A stretch of 64,000 nt of DNA from Pseudanabaena sp. (GTDB lineage Bacteria; Cyanobacteriota; Cyanobacteriia; Pseudanabaenales; Pseudanabaenaceae). Positions within the stretch are counted from its first letter, which is position 1, and the number at the start of each line of letters is the position of its first letter. Position numbers and translations under genes: made by a program. Positions 7,979-16,488 of this stretch are shown here, one piece after another. Where the stretch lies: NCBI GenBank assembly GCA_003249035.1, contig QBMK01000002.1, positions 386,617-450,616 of the forward strand. The letters are read 5' to 3'. The notes under the pieces were generated by a model. It did not search any database. It was given only the letters and a program-made list of their open reading frames with translations, and had not been told where the DNA came from.

Positions 7979-8085
7979 AATTCACAAAAGTGTGACGACA
8001 CTTTTGTGAATTAAAACCAAAACCCAGTCATTGATACCAAAGCACAAAATGGCGTAGCCATTTTGTGCTTTGGTATCAATGACTG
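7979..8085. repeat. Composite palindromic repeat, copy 1
   Basis: Two hairpins sit side by side. The first (7979-8012) has a 15-bp perfect stem AATTCACAAAAGTGT. The second (8025-8085) is a near-perfect 61-base palindrome whose core is accaaagcacaaaatggc/gccattttgtgctttggt. Related copies occur at 44093-44200 (both parts, opposite orientation, decayed) and at 58719-58761 (second part only). The family is therefore interspersed, not just a terminator, although copy 1 could also end transcription of the preceding gene. Confidence 0.75.
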
Positions 8086-8176
8086 TTCGTTGACTATGTT
8101 TTTTTAGCGATCACTATAATTTTAAAATTTCCGATCATAAATTTACCCATTTCGCGTTAGAATAGCAAAGCTCTTC

Positions 8177-8259
8177 GGGGGTATGGCGGAATGGTAGACG
8201 CTACGGACTTAAAATCCGTTGATCGTAAGGTCGTAAGGGTTCAAGTCCCTTTACCCCCA
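8177..8259 (+). tRNA. trnL-UAA: tRNA-Leu, anticodon UAA, without intron
   Basis: The acceptor arms are GGGGGTA (8177-8183) and TACCCCC (8252-8258), with discriminator A at 8259. The anticodon arm ACGGA-CTTAAAA-TCCGT places TAA at the anticodon, the long variable arm is typical of class II leucine tRNA, and the T arm AAGGG-TTCAAGT-CCCTT is intact. CCA is not encoded. In many cyanobacteria this gene has a group I intron within the anticodon loop; here the loop is continuous. Confidence 0.95.
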
Positions 8260-8268
8260 CTTCTCTTT

Positions 8269-8371
8269 CCTAAGCAAAACATGGTATCGCGGCAATGTAA
8301 GTTTTGCTTAGGACATAAAACCCAAATAAGTGAAGGCGGCACTTCGTGCCGCCTTCACTTATTCGGGTTTT
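8269..8371. terminator. Two hairpins between tRNA-Leu and the DUF350 gene
   Basis: The first hairpin has a 12-bp stem CCTAAGCAAAAC (8269-8280) pairing with 8301-8312 over a 20-base loop. The second is a 26-bp stem with one mismatch, arms 8317-8342 and 8346-8371 (core AAGTGAAGGCGGCAC), with A-run and T-run edges. The second lies between convergent genes and fits a two-way terminator. Confidence 0.6.
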
Positions 8372-8388
8372 GAATTGGTATCAAGCGA

Positions 8389-9252
8389 CTAAAATGCCCA
8401 TGAGACTAAGAAAGAACTAACGATATAGGTAAATGCTTCGATAAAACCTACACCCAAGTTTGGCGTTTCTTGCTTGGCAATTTCGTCAGATATTTTGACT
8501 CCTGGAACAAGAATCAAATCGGCTAGCCACCGAATCACTGCTAATAAAATTAACCCGCCGCCCAAAGCGATGCCGTAGAGAGAAAAGCTTACTGTCCAGT
8601 TCTCAAACTCTGGAATAAAGGCATTGCGAATGACAATAGCCACGCCAACGATCGCACCTGCAAAGGCAACCCCAGCAGCAGGATTGTTTCGCTTGGTGAT
8701 TTCACCATAGACATCATAAGCAGCGATTCGGGGATAGATGATACTTACTAAAATCAAAACACCTAACCCCAAAAGCCAACAGACCACACCCACAAATAAA
8801 TTGCCGCTATCACCGCCGAGAGCGCTACTAAGTATCAGCCCATTGCCAATATGACAAGCTGCTTCCAAGCTTCCAGCACCAACATTATGTTCTTCACGGA
8901 CTTCTCTCGCACAGTCACATCGCCGTAAAATCGTAAAATCGCAGATCCAAGCTCCAGCAAGCATTAATAAAATGGAAAACGCTCCATAACTAGCTAAGTT
9001 AATCAATACATCTTGCCAAGAGGAACTAGTTCTGGTTAATGTTCCACCCATAGCGATCGCAATGCCCATGTAATAACCGACTAGGGCGATCGCAACAGCA
9101 GGATTATCGCGAACAAAAAGCTGGAGATTAAGATTCATGCGGCGAAATAGCTTTTGGTAAGCAAGCTGTCCGAGCCAGAATAGAGCAAACCCTAAAAGCA
9201 GTTCCATCACTACTAGAGGAATGCGATTTATCTCTTGCAAAATTCTTTCCAT
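8389..9252 (-). CDS. DUF350 membrane protein, two tandem DUF350 units
   Basis: I place the start at ATG 9252, which follows GGAG at good spacing; the open frame reaches 9282. The 287-residue protein is a polytopic membrane protein with about eight helices, arranged as two similar four-helix DUF350 halves. Each half has an AxxNxPAxAxAxxGxxxGxAI-like signature: 'VRDNPAVAIALVGYYMGIAI' and 'KRNNPAAGVAFAGAIVGVAI'. DUF350 proteins are also found in the E. coli yjf (YjfL) region, where neighbours include polyamine-related genes. Here it is the last gene of an operon with DUF4178, spermidine-synthase-like and FemAB-like genes, so the same partnership is repeated. The biochemical role is unknown. Confidence 0.85.
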   Translation of the reverse strand: MERILQEINRIPLVVMELLLGFALFWLGQLAYQKLFRRMNLNLQLFVRDNPAVAIALVGYYMGIAIAMGGTLTRTSSSWQDVLINLASYGAFSILLMLAGAWICDFTILRRCDCAREVREEHNVGAGSLEAACHIGNGLILSSALGGDSGNLFVGVVCWLLGLGVLILVSIIYPRIAAYDVYGEITKRNNPAAGVAFAGAIVGVAIVIRNAFIPEFENWTVSFSLYGIALGGGLILLAVIRWLADLILVPGVKISDEIAKQETPNLGVGFIEAFTYIVSSFLVSWAF

Positions 9253-9276
9253 ACTCAAGCTTCTCCAGTATATGCC

Positions 9277-9313
9277 AATCATTTGTGTCTGCCATCGGCA
9301 GACACAAATGATT
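9277..9313. terminator. Hairpin at the FemAB stop codon
   Basis: A 16-bp perfect stem (AATCATTTGTGTCTGC at 9277-9292, its inverse at 9298-9313) overlaps the TAA of the FemAB-like gene and precedes the DUF350 gene. No long T-run follows, so it may attenuate, protect the mRNA 3' end or be an interspersed palindrome rather than a full terminator. Confidence 0.5.
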
Positions 9314-10355
9314 AAAGTTTCTCTAGTAGTCCTATGATTGTATCTGCTAAGCGATCGTAGAAGACATAGTCATACGCGCCGATAGTTTTGGCGATCGCGC
9401 CGCCAAACTGTTGCTTAAACCGCGAAAATTGAAAATAGGGATGATTGGGGTCAGTAGTGAATCCATAAAAATCATAGATCTTGCAACTTCTAGCTTTCGC
9501 TCGTTCCATAGCTGCCCAGTGAATCGCATAACTTGCCATCACATGGGGATGCTTAGTACTTCGTCCGCCGTACAGATAGGTACAGCGATCGCCCCAGTAG
9601 ATTACGAGAATCACCGCTAATGCTTCACCTTGCCAGCTAGCTATCCCTATTTCTGCCATATTTGCTGGAAATAAAGTTTGGCAAAGGTTGATAAAAAAGC
9701 CAAAGGGTTCACCAAAAAAATTTTGCCGTTGTGAAGTTTCCCAGAACAGGTCGTAAAACAAAGCGATCGCATCATCATCTTGGCGGAATTCGGTAGTTAC
9801 GCCATAGCGCCAACTGAGGCGCAAATTGTAACGTCCCTTAGTCTGCATCTGGGCAAGGAGTTGCTCAGTCGTCAGTTGCAGGTCGATCAACAGAGTGTCC
9901 GTAGGCATGAGATCGGCAGGCGATCGCACAAAATCTGCAGGTAGCCACTGCGGTTTGCATTCCCACAAAGGCTCAATGCGTAAGGCAATAATGCTGGTAC
10001 TAAATGATTCGCTATACTCATAAGCCAACTGTTCAGCGGCTTCCAATAATAATTGCATTCCCATAGTTGCCCATTCTGGTGCGAGAATTGCCCCCCCTGC
10101 TGCCAATAGAATGTTCGCTCCTCCTAACTGCGGATAAAGATAGAAGATACAACCCCCAACCAAGTTTTCAGAAGTGCATTCTGGTGTTGAGTCCAGACCG
10201 CAAAGCAATCCATACCGCCAAGTCTTGTAGCCCTGTAGTTCTTTGAAATCTGCCCAAGTCCATGACTGCATGAAACAGCTATGTGGATTGGCTTTGACCA
10301 TGCCATCCCAAGCAAGTCGATCGCGATCGGATAATAATTCTAGATGTAAATTCAC
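9312..10355 (-). CDS. FemAB/FemX-like aminoacyl transferase (GNAT fold)
   Basis: The 347-residue protein starts with 'LHLELLSDRDRLAWDGMVKA', and early on has HSCFMQSWTWADFKELQGY, typical of FemAB-related proteins. The second half has a GNAT-like domain with TKGRYNLRLSWRYGVT, AEIGIASWQGEALAVILV and the conserved YLYGGRSTKHPHVMASYAIHW and YDFYGF segments. Family members add amino acids from aminoacyl-tRNA to peptidoglycan side chains or modify other peptides. The gene lies between a spermidine-synthase-like gene and a DUF350 gene on the same strand, so its acceptor may be something other than lipid II; that is inference. Confidence 0.8.
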   Translation of the reverse strand: MNLHLELLSDRDRLAWDGMVKANPHSCFMQSWTWADFKELQGYKTWRYGLLCGLDSTPECTSENLVGGCIFYLYPQLGGANILLAAGGAILAPEWATMGMQLLLEAAEQLAYEYSESFSTSIIALRIEPLWECKPQWLPADFVRSPADLMPTDTLLIDLQLTTEQLLAQMQTKGRYNLRLSWRYGVTTEFRQDDDAIALFYDLFWETSQRQNFFGEPFGFFINLCQTLFPANMAEIGIASWQGEALAVILVIYWGDRCTYLYGGRSTKHPHVMASYAIHWAAMERAKARSCKIYDFYGFTTDPNHPYFQFSRFKQQFGGAIAKTIGAYDYVFYDRLADTIIGLLEKL

Positions 10356-10416
10356 AATCTCGCCTGAGTTTAAGATGATTATGGGAGCCAGTCTCTTTGA
10401 GACTAACTCTCATAAA

Positions 10417-11934
10417 TTATTTGGACTTTGAATCTCCATACAAACTAGATAACCACACTGCCCCAATGGTCGTCATGACAAATCCAACCCCAAATCTAGC
10501 ATCATCGATGCTTGAGGAACCAGAGGAGCCTTTGGCAAATACAGAATCAGGGGCGATCAGATTTGCGACTAACATTGTAACTGTGAGAGAAATTAACAAC
10601 TTGGTTGAGGTAGAAAATTGAAATGTTTCGGAACCAATGCGGTTAAGAGCTACATCATTACTTTCTTCAATCTGCTCCTCTTGATTTTCAGACTTCATCT
10701 TAGTCAATAATTGCTTGAGATCCGAGATCGCTTGTGGTGGTAGATCCTTACCCCTTGTAATTATGCGATCCAGTAAGCGGGGCAAATTAATCTGTCCTAG
10801 GAGTTGTGGTACGGAACCTAACCAAGAAGCGGTCATTCTGGGCGTATGGTAAGAATTCTGAACTGGTAAAAGCTTCTGAAAGTCGGGATGCAATTTTTGC
10901 ATTTGCTCTAACCACAGCTTTACTAGAGAATCTAACCGCAGCGGATCGATCTCTAGAGATCGCATCCAAGACTGACTGAGGTGGTTGATTTCCTGTGCGT
11001 CATCAAGATCGAGAAAGTCTATATTTCGATCCGTCGATTCGATAATGTTTGGATGAGGATTGAGGAGATAATAGAGTAACTGTGGCGCTTTCAGACTATG
11101 GATATTAACGGCAAACCGCTGCACAGCGATCGCATCGGCAAAGCTAAAAGCGGCTAATAGGGAATCGAGATTAAGCGATCGCAACCCATCGGGTAAATGG
11201 ATGTTGGTGAGTTCAGCTTTGGTAATCGCCTGATCGTTAGCAGCTAGCAAAAAACCCCAATTGCCATAACCATGCTGATGGAATGAGGGAATGCATACCT
11301 GCATCGGTTTAGCGATCGCCCCTGCACTCCACATCGTCTGATACATACACCAGAAGCCTGAAGTATTGAGATCGGGAGAGACGGCATTCTCGGCGATGAG
11401 CCCTTGCGGATGGAGGACTTGTCGGACAAGCTGAAACCATTCTTGACTATGTACACGGGTTTCTTCTAGAGATGTTGGATAGGTAAAGTCACAGATGACG
11501 ACATGATAGAGATCGTCAGATTTGGCTATATTTTGAATGCGATCGCTCAAAAACAAAAAGGCATCTTGGCAGTGAATGTTAACCTTGCGATCGCTCAAAC
11601 TATTATGGTTAAAAGGAGCAAAAACTGTTTTGCCAAGTTCCAATACTTCAAGATTGAAGTCTACTAAATCAATAGAACTCACTTCTGGAAATCGCAACAC
11701 ATCTCTAGCCGCTAGCCCATCGCCACCACCACAAATTAAGACTTTCAATCCCTCGTTTGGTGAGTTGCCTTGGGATATAGATAAATCTAAAAACCGTCTT
11801 ACTGCTAATGCGATCGCAGGAACAACTAAATATTCATGATAAATCTGTTCGTCTTCCGTATGAAACTGCAATTCGCCGTTGATATAGAAAGCCAGCCCGT
11901 TCGGACAATGTTCAATAAATAATGAAGCTAGCAT
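10417..11934 (-). CDS. Spermidine-synthase-like (polyamine aminopropyltransferase) protein with membrane tail
   Basis: Residues of about 1-265 match the spermidine synthase fold: beta-rich N-terminus, GELQFHTEDEQIYHEYLV, the SAM-site motif LICGGGDGLAARDVL, the acidic 'DLVDFNLEVLELG' and VICDFTYPTS, which replaces the usual DSxDP and suggests altered substrate choice. The rest (265-505) is an unusual extension with a helical middle domain and a C-terminal hydrophobic segment (about 440-495; LLISLTVTMLVANLIAP and GFVMTTIGAVWLSSLYG). The protein is therefore probably tied to the membrane. It follows the DUF4178 gene after three bases, so they are translated together. It could modify an amine other than putrescine. 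Confidence 0.8.
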   Translation of the reverse strand: MLASLFIEHCPNGLAFYINGELQFHTEDEQIYHEYLVVPAIALAVRRFLDLSISQGNSPNEGLKVLICGGGDGLAARDVLRFPEVSSIDLVDFNLEVLELGKTVFAPFNHNSLSDRKVNIHCQDAFLFLSDRIQNIAKSDDLYHVVICDFTYPTSLEETRVHSQEWFQLVRQVLHPQGLIAENAVSPDLNTSGFWCMYQTMWSAGAIAKPMQVCIPSFHQHGYGNWGFLLAANDQAITKAELTNIHLPDGLRSLNLDSLLAAFSFADAIAVQRFAVNIHSLKAPQLLYYLLNPHPNIIESTDRNIDFLDLDDAQEINHLSQSWMRSLEIDPLRLDSLVKLWLEQMQKLHPDFQKLLPVQNSYHTPRMTASWLGSVPQLLGQINLPRLLDRIITRGKDLPPQAISDLKQLLTKMKSENQEEQIEESNDVALNRIGSETFQFSTSTKLLISLTVTMLVANLIAPDSVFAKGSSGSSSIDDARFGVGFVMTTIGAVWLSSLYGDSKSK

Positions 11935-11937
11935 ACC

Positions 11938-12603
11938 CTACCAAATCTCCAAAATCATTAGGAATATACCGCCGATAGTTAAAGCCCAAGCCATTAAAAG
12001 CTGAAGTGACTTCTGCTCTGATTTACTTAAGCCCTTACGAGGACTTATGAAACTTGCCTTCTTTGTGTCGGTCTTTACTTCTGAAAAGTCTTGAGGGTTG
12101 ACTTTTTTTGTGGAATAGAAATGGATCGCGCCATCTTCCCAAGCCTCGATCGCTAAATTCCACAGATGGTCTTGATCCCAATAATCCCATGTAGTTCGGG
12201 AAGCTTTTCCTGCATCGCTCTTATATTTACCATCAGTTTTTGACTCAAAATAGAATTCTCTGCCTAATGCTCGTAAATGTGGATAGGGTTGTTTGCCCTC
12301 ACGCATCACTTGCCACATTGTAAATTGGATATTATCGCTTAAGTTATCGCTAGAAACACTAGAGCCACTAATTTCTTCAGATAAATACCAGTTAACCAAG
12401 GTAGCGGGATTCTCCGGATCGACTTCTCGCAGCAAATAGTACGATCTAGCACTTTTAGTTTTCAGCAGCCATTCTTCGGTAGCATAGCCCTTGTCGTCAT
12501 CATAGGAACTGTAGTCTGCAACTTCCCACTGGACACCCCCATAGGTAACGCGATCGCCTGCGCGTAGTTGCTGTAGTTGGGCTTGAGTAAACACACTAGG
12601 CAT
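11938..12603 (-). CDS. DUF4178 protein with C-terminal membrane anchor
   Basis: The 221-residue protein starts with 'QLRAGDRVTYGGVQWEVADY', a DUF4178 hallmark, followed by WLLKTKSARSYYLLREV and a beta-rich domain to about residue 165. The C-terminus has a Lys/Ser-rich linker and one helix, 'LLMAWALTIGGIFLMILEIW', that would anchor it to the membrane with the domain in the cytoplasm. It is the first gene of the operon with the spermidine-synthase-like, FemAB-like and DUF350 genes. DUF4178 with polyamine-synthase-like and DUF350 genes is a linkage also seen in other bacteria. Function is unknown. Confidence 0.8.
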   Translation of the reverse strand: MPSVFTQAQLQQLRAGDRVTYGGVQWEVADYSSYDDDKGYATEEWLLKTKSARSYYLLREVDPENPATLVNWYLSEEISGSSVSSDNLSDNIQFTMWQVMREGKQPYPHLRALGREFYFESKTDGKYKSDAGKASRTTWDYWDQDHLWNLAIEAWEDGAIHFYSTKKVNPQDFSEVKTDTKKASFISPRKGLSKSEQKSLQLLMAWALTIGGIFLMILEIW

Positions 12604-12913
12604 AGAATGAAACTCTTTGGAGTTGCTAAACTACTAAGAATAATATATGCGTTAGCGCTACTAATTCAGAAATCTAGAAATTTATATTTATTTTTGTCAG
12701 ATATTCGTTACGCCTAGCCGAGGAGTTGACGTGCGAAGAAAGTCAAAAAACAATTCAACCTCCTTCATCTATCCTACTTTTTTGGGAACCCGATTGGCGG
12801 TAGGCTTTCTTGAAATAGCGATCGCAATTTCTGGAAATTCTGGACGTTCAGCGATCTCCTCCAACAAACTTTTAGTAGATAGAAAAGGAGTGTCGCAACG
12901 CGACATTCCTTTT
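12604..12913. other. Intergenic stretch with a hairpin at the der 3' end
   Basis: No convincing gene is present. A hairpin with a 20-bp stem and one mismatch (arms 12877-12896 and 12900-12919; AGATAGAAAAGGA at the edge) overlaps the der stop codon at 12914. Minus-strand residues SLLEEIAERPEFPEIAIAIS from about 12870 down may be the end of a lost gene, but 30 residues are too few to assign. Confidence 0.4.
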
Positions 12914-14272
12914 CTATCTGAGAGCAGAGTTTTTCGACTTTTCGACTTCGCGATCTTTTTTGCCGCGCCAGATAAATCGTAGCGGAGTACCTTCAAAGCC
13001 TAGGGTTTTGCGAAACTGATTTTCGATGAAACGTTTGTAATTATCGTTAAAACGATGCGGATCGTTGACGAAGAGAATCACTGTCGGGGGACTATCAGAA
13101 ATTTGAGTGCAGTAATAGACTTTGCCCTGCTTACCGCCGCGACTCGTTGGCGGAGCATGCCACGTAACGGCTTCATTGAGCGCTTCATTTAAAATTGCCG
13201 TAGGAACGCGACGTTTGTGTTGCTCGGCTGCAGTATCTACGCGCTCAAGAATTTGCTCAACTCTCTGACCTGTGACCGCACTCACAAAGATAATCGGCGC
13301 ATATTCCACAAACATCAGTCTACTCTTCACATCGGCGGTGTAGTCGTAAATTGTGTAAGAATCTTTTTCAATCGCATCCCATTTATTGACCACGATTACG
13401 CAAGCTTTGCCTTCGTCATTAATCCGCCCTGCAAGTTTTTGATCTTGATCGGTAACACCATCAAGAGCATCGATTACAAGCAAAACCACATCAGAGCGAC
13501 CAATCGCTTTAAAAGCGCGGTTGATGCTAAAAAACTCAATGCCGTAATCAATATTCTTTTTCCGACGTACACCCGCAGTATCAATCAAGCGATATTTCTT
13601 GCCATTGCGTTCGACCGACATATCGATCGCATCGCGGGTCGTACCAGATATTGGGCTAACAATGCTGCGGTTCTCGCCAATAAATGCATTCAGTAAGCTG
13701 GATTTACCGACATTGGGACGACCAATAATCGCTACTTTGATTTCGTCGCTTTCCTTAACTACTTCTTCGGGCGGGGGTAAATGCTTAACTAACTCGTCTA
13801 ATAATTCGCCAGTACCGTTTCCATGAATCCCTGACATTGGAATTGGCTCACCTAATCCCAAGTTCCAAAATTCTGCTGCAAGTGACAGCCCAAATTTGGA
13901 GCCTTCGCATTTGTTTACGGCTAGTAACACTGGAATATTCTGACGCCGCAACCAGCCACCTAGTTGCTCATCAGCATCGGTGATTCCTGCCATACCATCT
14001 ACAACAAAAATTACTGCAGCCGATTCACGAATGGCAATCTCCGCCTGTTCGCGAATCATGGGTAAAAATTCAGTTTCGTCGTCAAATACCAATCCACCTG
14101 TATCAACAACTTGAAACTCATGTGCGCCCCAAAAACATTCGCGATAGACGCGATCGCGGGTTACACCAGGTTGATCGAAGACGATCGCATATTGCTCACC
14201 TGACAAACGGTTTACGAGCGTAGATTTGCCCACATTGGGGCGACCGACAACGGCAACAATCGGTAACGACAT
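12914..14272 (-). CDS. der: GTPase Der (EngA), ribosome assembly
   Basis: I start at ATG 14272 ([17 protein letters not shown]); the ten extra residues upstream are not family-like. The 452-residue protein has two tandem GTPase domains, each with a complete P-loop: GRPNVGKST near residue 9 and GRPNVGKSS near residue 182. DTGG and DTAG switch motifs and NKCE and NKWD guanine-specificity motifs are visible. A KH-like C-terminal domain (from about 355) includes the [11 protein letters not shown] segment. Der helps late 50S assembly in the cytoplasm and is essential in most bacteria. The tail [13 protein letters not shown] is basic and of normal length. Confidence 0.95.
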   Translation of the reverse strand: MSLPIVAVVGRPNVGKSTLVNRLSGEQYAIVFDQPGVTRDRVYRECFWGAHEFQVVDTGGLVFDDETEFLPMIREQAEIAIRESAAVIFVVDGMAGITDADEQLGGWLRRQNIPVLLAVNKCEGSKFGLSLAAEFWNLGLGEPIPMSGIHGNGTGELLDELVKHLPPPEEVVKESDEIKVAIIGRPNVGKSSLLNAFIGENRSIVSPISGTTRDAIDMSVERNGKKYRLIDTAGVRRKKNIDYGIEFFSINRAFKAIGRSDVVLLVIDALDGVTDQDQKLAGRINDEGKACVIVVNKWDAIEKDSYTIYDYTADVKSRLMFVEYAPIIFVSAVTGQRVEQILERVDTAAEQHKRRVPTAILNEALNEAVTWHAPPTSRGGKQGKVYYCTQISDSPPTVILFVNDPHRFNDNYKRFIENQFRKTLGFEGTPLRFIWRGKKDREVEKSKNSALR

Positions 14273-14834
14273 AGCTTTACATTTTTGGAATTCCGAACTC
14301 ACTACAATAACGTTAAATTACTGCGATAGTCAATACATTTCTTTTTTGCAATTTCAATTTAAAAAATCAAAGAAGAATATTTAATAACCAAAACCTAAAA
14401 CTAATATGAATCGACAAAGACTTTGACATCGGTCTAATTCACTGTGGCTTTGAGTAGATTTTTGCGTTCTTGATTGGAAAGTTGATGAGATTGTATCAAT
14501 GTTCTATCTACTAAATGCGATCGCTATTACTGCGATTAATGATTTCTAAGCGGATCGCCGCACAATATCTTTGAACGAAACAGATATTTCTAACGGGTGT
14601 ATTGCTTCTGTATAACGGCTGCGTTCATCGGCGCTGAAACTATGTAATGCATTTTAACCACAACAGCTTAATTGAGCGGATAAAAGCATAATATTTTGCT
14701 CTCAAACAAATATTACGCTTTTGTCTGTTCCAATGATCTGTCATACTCCGATCGCATACCAATTCCTCAACTTTGCGGCGGGACGCATCCTTAAAGGATT
14801 CGCTAATTACTTCACCAAACTCAACAACATTAAA
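14273..14834. repeat. Repeat-rich intergenic stretch
   Basis: No gene is seen. The stretch holds one copy of the 33-bp HIP1-bounded repeat (14517-14557) and one variant of the 79-bp repeat (from 14750, GATCGCATACCAATTCCTCA, with an inserted segment GGCGGGACGCATCC that recurs at 32355). Between them, 14577-14635 (aacgggtgtattgcttctgtataacgg) resembles 16830-16870. These are described as families in the findings. Confidence 0.7.
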
Positions 14835-15425
14835 TTAAAGCTTTTGCCAGATCAATGAGTAACGCCAGAATATATGTCTTTGGAGGCGACAACCAGGAAT
14901 TAAAGTATTTGCCATTACCTTGATTTCCTTGAGTGACAACTGAGCAGGACGTAATGGAGCAACTTTTCTTGGCATTACAGTTGATGCATGATGCCAGCTT
15001 GAATAAAAGAGATTGAAAGGAATTGAGATGAGGCTATACATATAATCCAAAATCGTCCGCTCTCGGTAAAGCCCAAGAATGATTAGCTTACCAGATGGTC
15101 GAAGAAGTCTCTTTATCTTTTTTAAGGCTACTTCCAAATCCATGTGGTGCAATGAAGCAATAGAGACGATCGCGTCGTAGGAGTCTTTGGGTAAGTCAGC
15201 TTCAAGAAAGTCAGCGTGTTGATAAAAAATATTGGAGGCACTATGCTGGGTTGATGCCTCTTTTAGAATTGCTGCATCTGCATCTAGAGCATCGACGATC
15301 TCCGCTCTTTCCGCAAGTTTCAATGCAAGAAGTCCAAGTCCGCAACCTATATCTAATGCACGCTCGATCTTGCTTGGAAACTGGCACAGCAGATAATTAT
15401 GGAAATGAGAATTGTGATCCCACAT
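14835..15425 (-). CDS. Class I SAM-dependent methyltransferase
   Basis: The 196-residue protein has motif I 'ALDIGCGLGLLALKLA' near residue 24, the acidic DALDADAAIL after strand 2, HADFLEADLP, and YDAIVSIASLHHMDLEVAL followed by LLRPSGKLIILGLYR. This is the Rossmann core of ubiE/methyltransferase-type enzymes. The C-terminal part (DYMYSLISIPFNLFYSSWHH... MPRKVAPLRPA) resembles small bacterial methyltransferases of unknown substrate. It stands alone between repeat-filled gaps, so it is an accessory gene. ATG 15425 is the only good start. Confidence 0.8.
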   Translation of the reverse strand: MWDHNSHFHNYLLCQFPSKIERALDIGCGLGLLALKLAERAEIVDALDADAAILKEASTQHSASNIFYQHADFLEADLPKDSYDAIVSIASLHHMDLEVALKKIKRLLRPSGKLIILGLYRERTILDYMYSLISIPFNLFYSSWHHASTVMPRKVAPLRPAQLSLKEIKVMANTLIPGCRLQRHIFWRYSLIWQKL

Positions 15426-15616
15426 TTTTCGAGAAAGAACTAAGTCTTAACAGATGTTGTAAAGAAATTGCAGTTTGTTTACCTTTTCAAAGGCAAATTA
15501 CCGCAGACAGATAATTAAGTCAAGTGCGATCGCCTCAATTATTTATCTGCTAAAAGGGTTGCTATAAGCGATCGCAGTATCAATTCCTTAACTTTGCGAT
15601 CGCCAACTCTAGTTCA
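15426..15616. repeat. Fragments of the repeat families
   Basis: Bases 15530-15560 (gatcgcctcaattatttatctgctaaaagggttgct, here cited by position) match the segment that precedes several 33-bp repeats, and 15568-15610 begins a 79-bp repeat copy (GCGATCGCAGTATCAATTCC) that runs into the end of the next gene. No gene is seen. Confidence 0.55.
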
Positions 15617-15901
15617 TTAATATTTGAATTTTAGTTCAAGAGCTGCACAAAAGCTGTTGAGGCTATTTAACAAGGCATTGTAGTAAGCATAAGCGTCATC
15701 ACGTTCGTTCTGAAGGTGGGCATACAATGCTAGTTCTGGTTCTGATACTAGGGTCACTTTTGGAATGTCTAAGCCTGCTGCGTTTAAGCGTATGGATGCG
15801 ATCGCGATTAATAGTGACCCGATGGTATTATTTTTGCCTTGGTAAAGATCTTCCAGTCCAAGTATGATTAAGTCCGATCCTGGTAATTCGTTTAGTTCCA
15901 T
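15617..15901 (-). CDS. 94-residue partner of the nucleotidyltransferase, unknown family
   Basis: The protein begins MELNELPGSDLIILGLEDL and is mostly helical, with AHLQNERDDAYAYYNALLNSL in the second half. I do not recognise it. Its ATG overlaps the TAA of the upstream nucleotidyltransferase gene by one base (TAATG at 15899-15903), so translation is coupled. Such tight pairing of a DUF6036-type nucleotidyltransferase and a small helical protein suggests a toxin-antitoxin-like or defence pair, but no experiment is implied by the sequence. Confidence 0.65.
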   Translation of the reverse strand: MELNELPGSDLIILGLEDLYQGKNNTIGSLLIAIASIRLNAAGLDIPKVTLVSEPELALYAHLQNERDDAYAYYNALLNSLNSFCAALELKFKY

Positions 15902-16449
15902 TATTTTTCTCTCTCTGATGTACTTTCACAATGTTCAATGAATTTTTTAACCCTATTTCTCAGGATTTCAGGATTAAGAGAAGGAAATCGGATCAATTCA
16001 GGTGCGATCGCTTCAAAGCAATCTCGTAATTTTTCTAAAGAAAATAACTTCTGTTCATACATGGCTTTAACATCGTCAATGTCGCGGTTATATCCTCTAG
16101 ATATTTTAGCAAGGGCTTGGGCTGTGAAGTCATAATGATAAAATGAGATTTCACCGTATTTTCCAATAAAGATGCTTCTGTCACGCCATTCTGGAAGTGG
16201 CGGCAAGAAGTCCTGTGGGGAAGCTAGCTCAATATTGATGTCCAGTTCTTGTTTGAGTTTAGCGATCGCTTGAAAAATCCCTAGTGGTTCAGGATCTAGA
16301 CGAATATCGATATCTACTGTAGAACTACGCCAACCAATGAGTAAAGCGCTAGCGCCACCCGTAAAGTAGATAGAGCCAGAACCACGGGCTTCTCTACCTA
16401 AGGCTTTCATGAGTTGTTCGATTTTCTGAGGATCGACATTTGAGCGCAT
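15901..16449 (-). CDS. DUF6036-type nucleotidyltransferase
   Basis: The 182-residue protein has GSIYFTGGASALLIGWR followed by STVDIDIRLDPE, the GG...DxD pattern of nucleotidyltransferase superfamily proteins with two acidic metal ligands. A third carboxylate in 'DINIELASPQDFLP' is plausible. The second half is helical with 'DYDFTAQALAKISRGYNRDIDDV'-like residues (YHYDFTAQALAKI), which is typical of DUF6036 and AbiEii-like proteins. In related systems, this fold either inactivates RNA by adding nucleotides or neutralises such a toxin. It is the first gene of the pair and is followed without gap by the 94-residue gene. Confidence 0.75.
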   Translation of the reverse strand: MRSNVDPQKIEQLMKALGREARGSGSIYFTGGASALLIGWRSSTVDIDIRLDPEPLGIFQAIAKLKQELDINIELASPQDFLPPLPEWRDRSIFIGKYGEISFYHYDFTAQALAKISRGYNRDIDDVKAMYEQKLFSLEKLRDCFEAIAPELIRFPSLNPEILRNRVKKFIEHCESTSEREK

Positions 16450-16488
16450 AATTTGACATCAGTTCAAGTGAGCTTCTCTAATTTAGCA

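Noticed and set aside
12731..12982. Plus-strand frame across the der 3' end
   Set aside because: It reads antisense to der and through a hairpin; the residues are unlike any family and composition is not coding-like.
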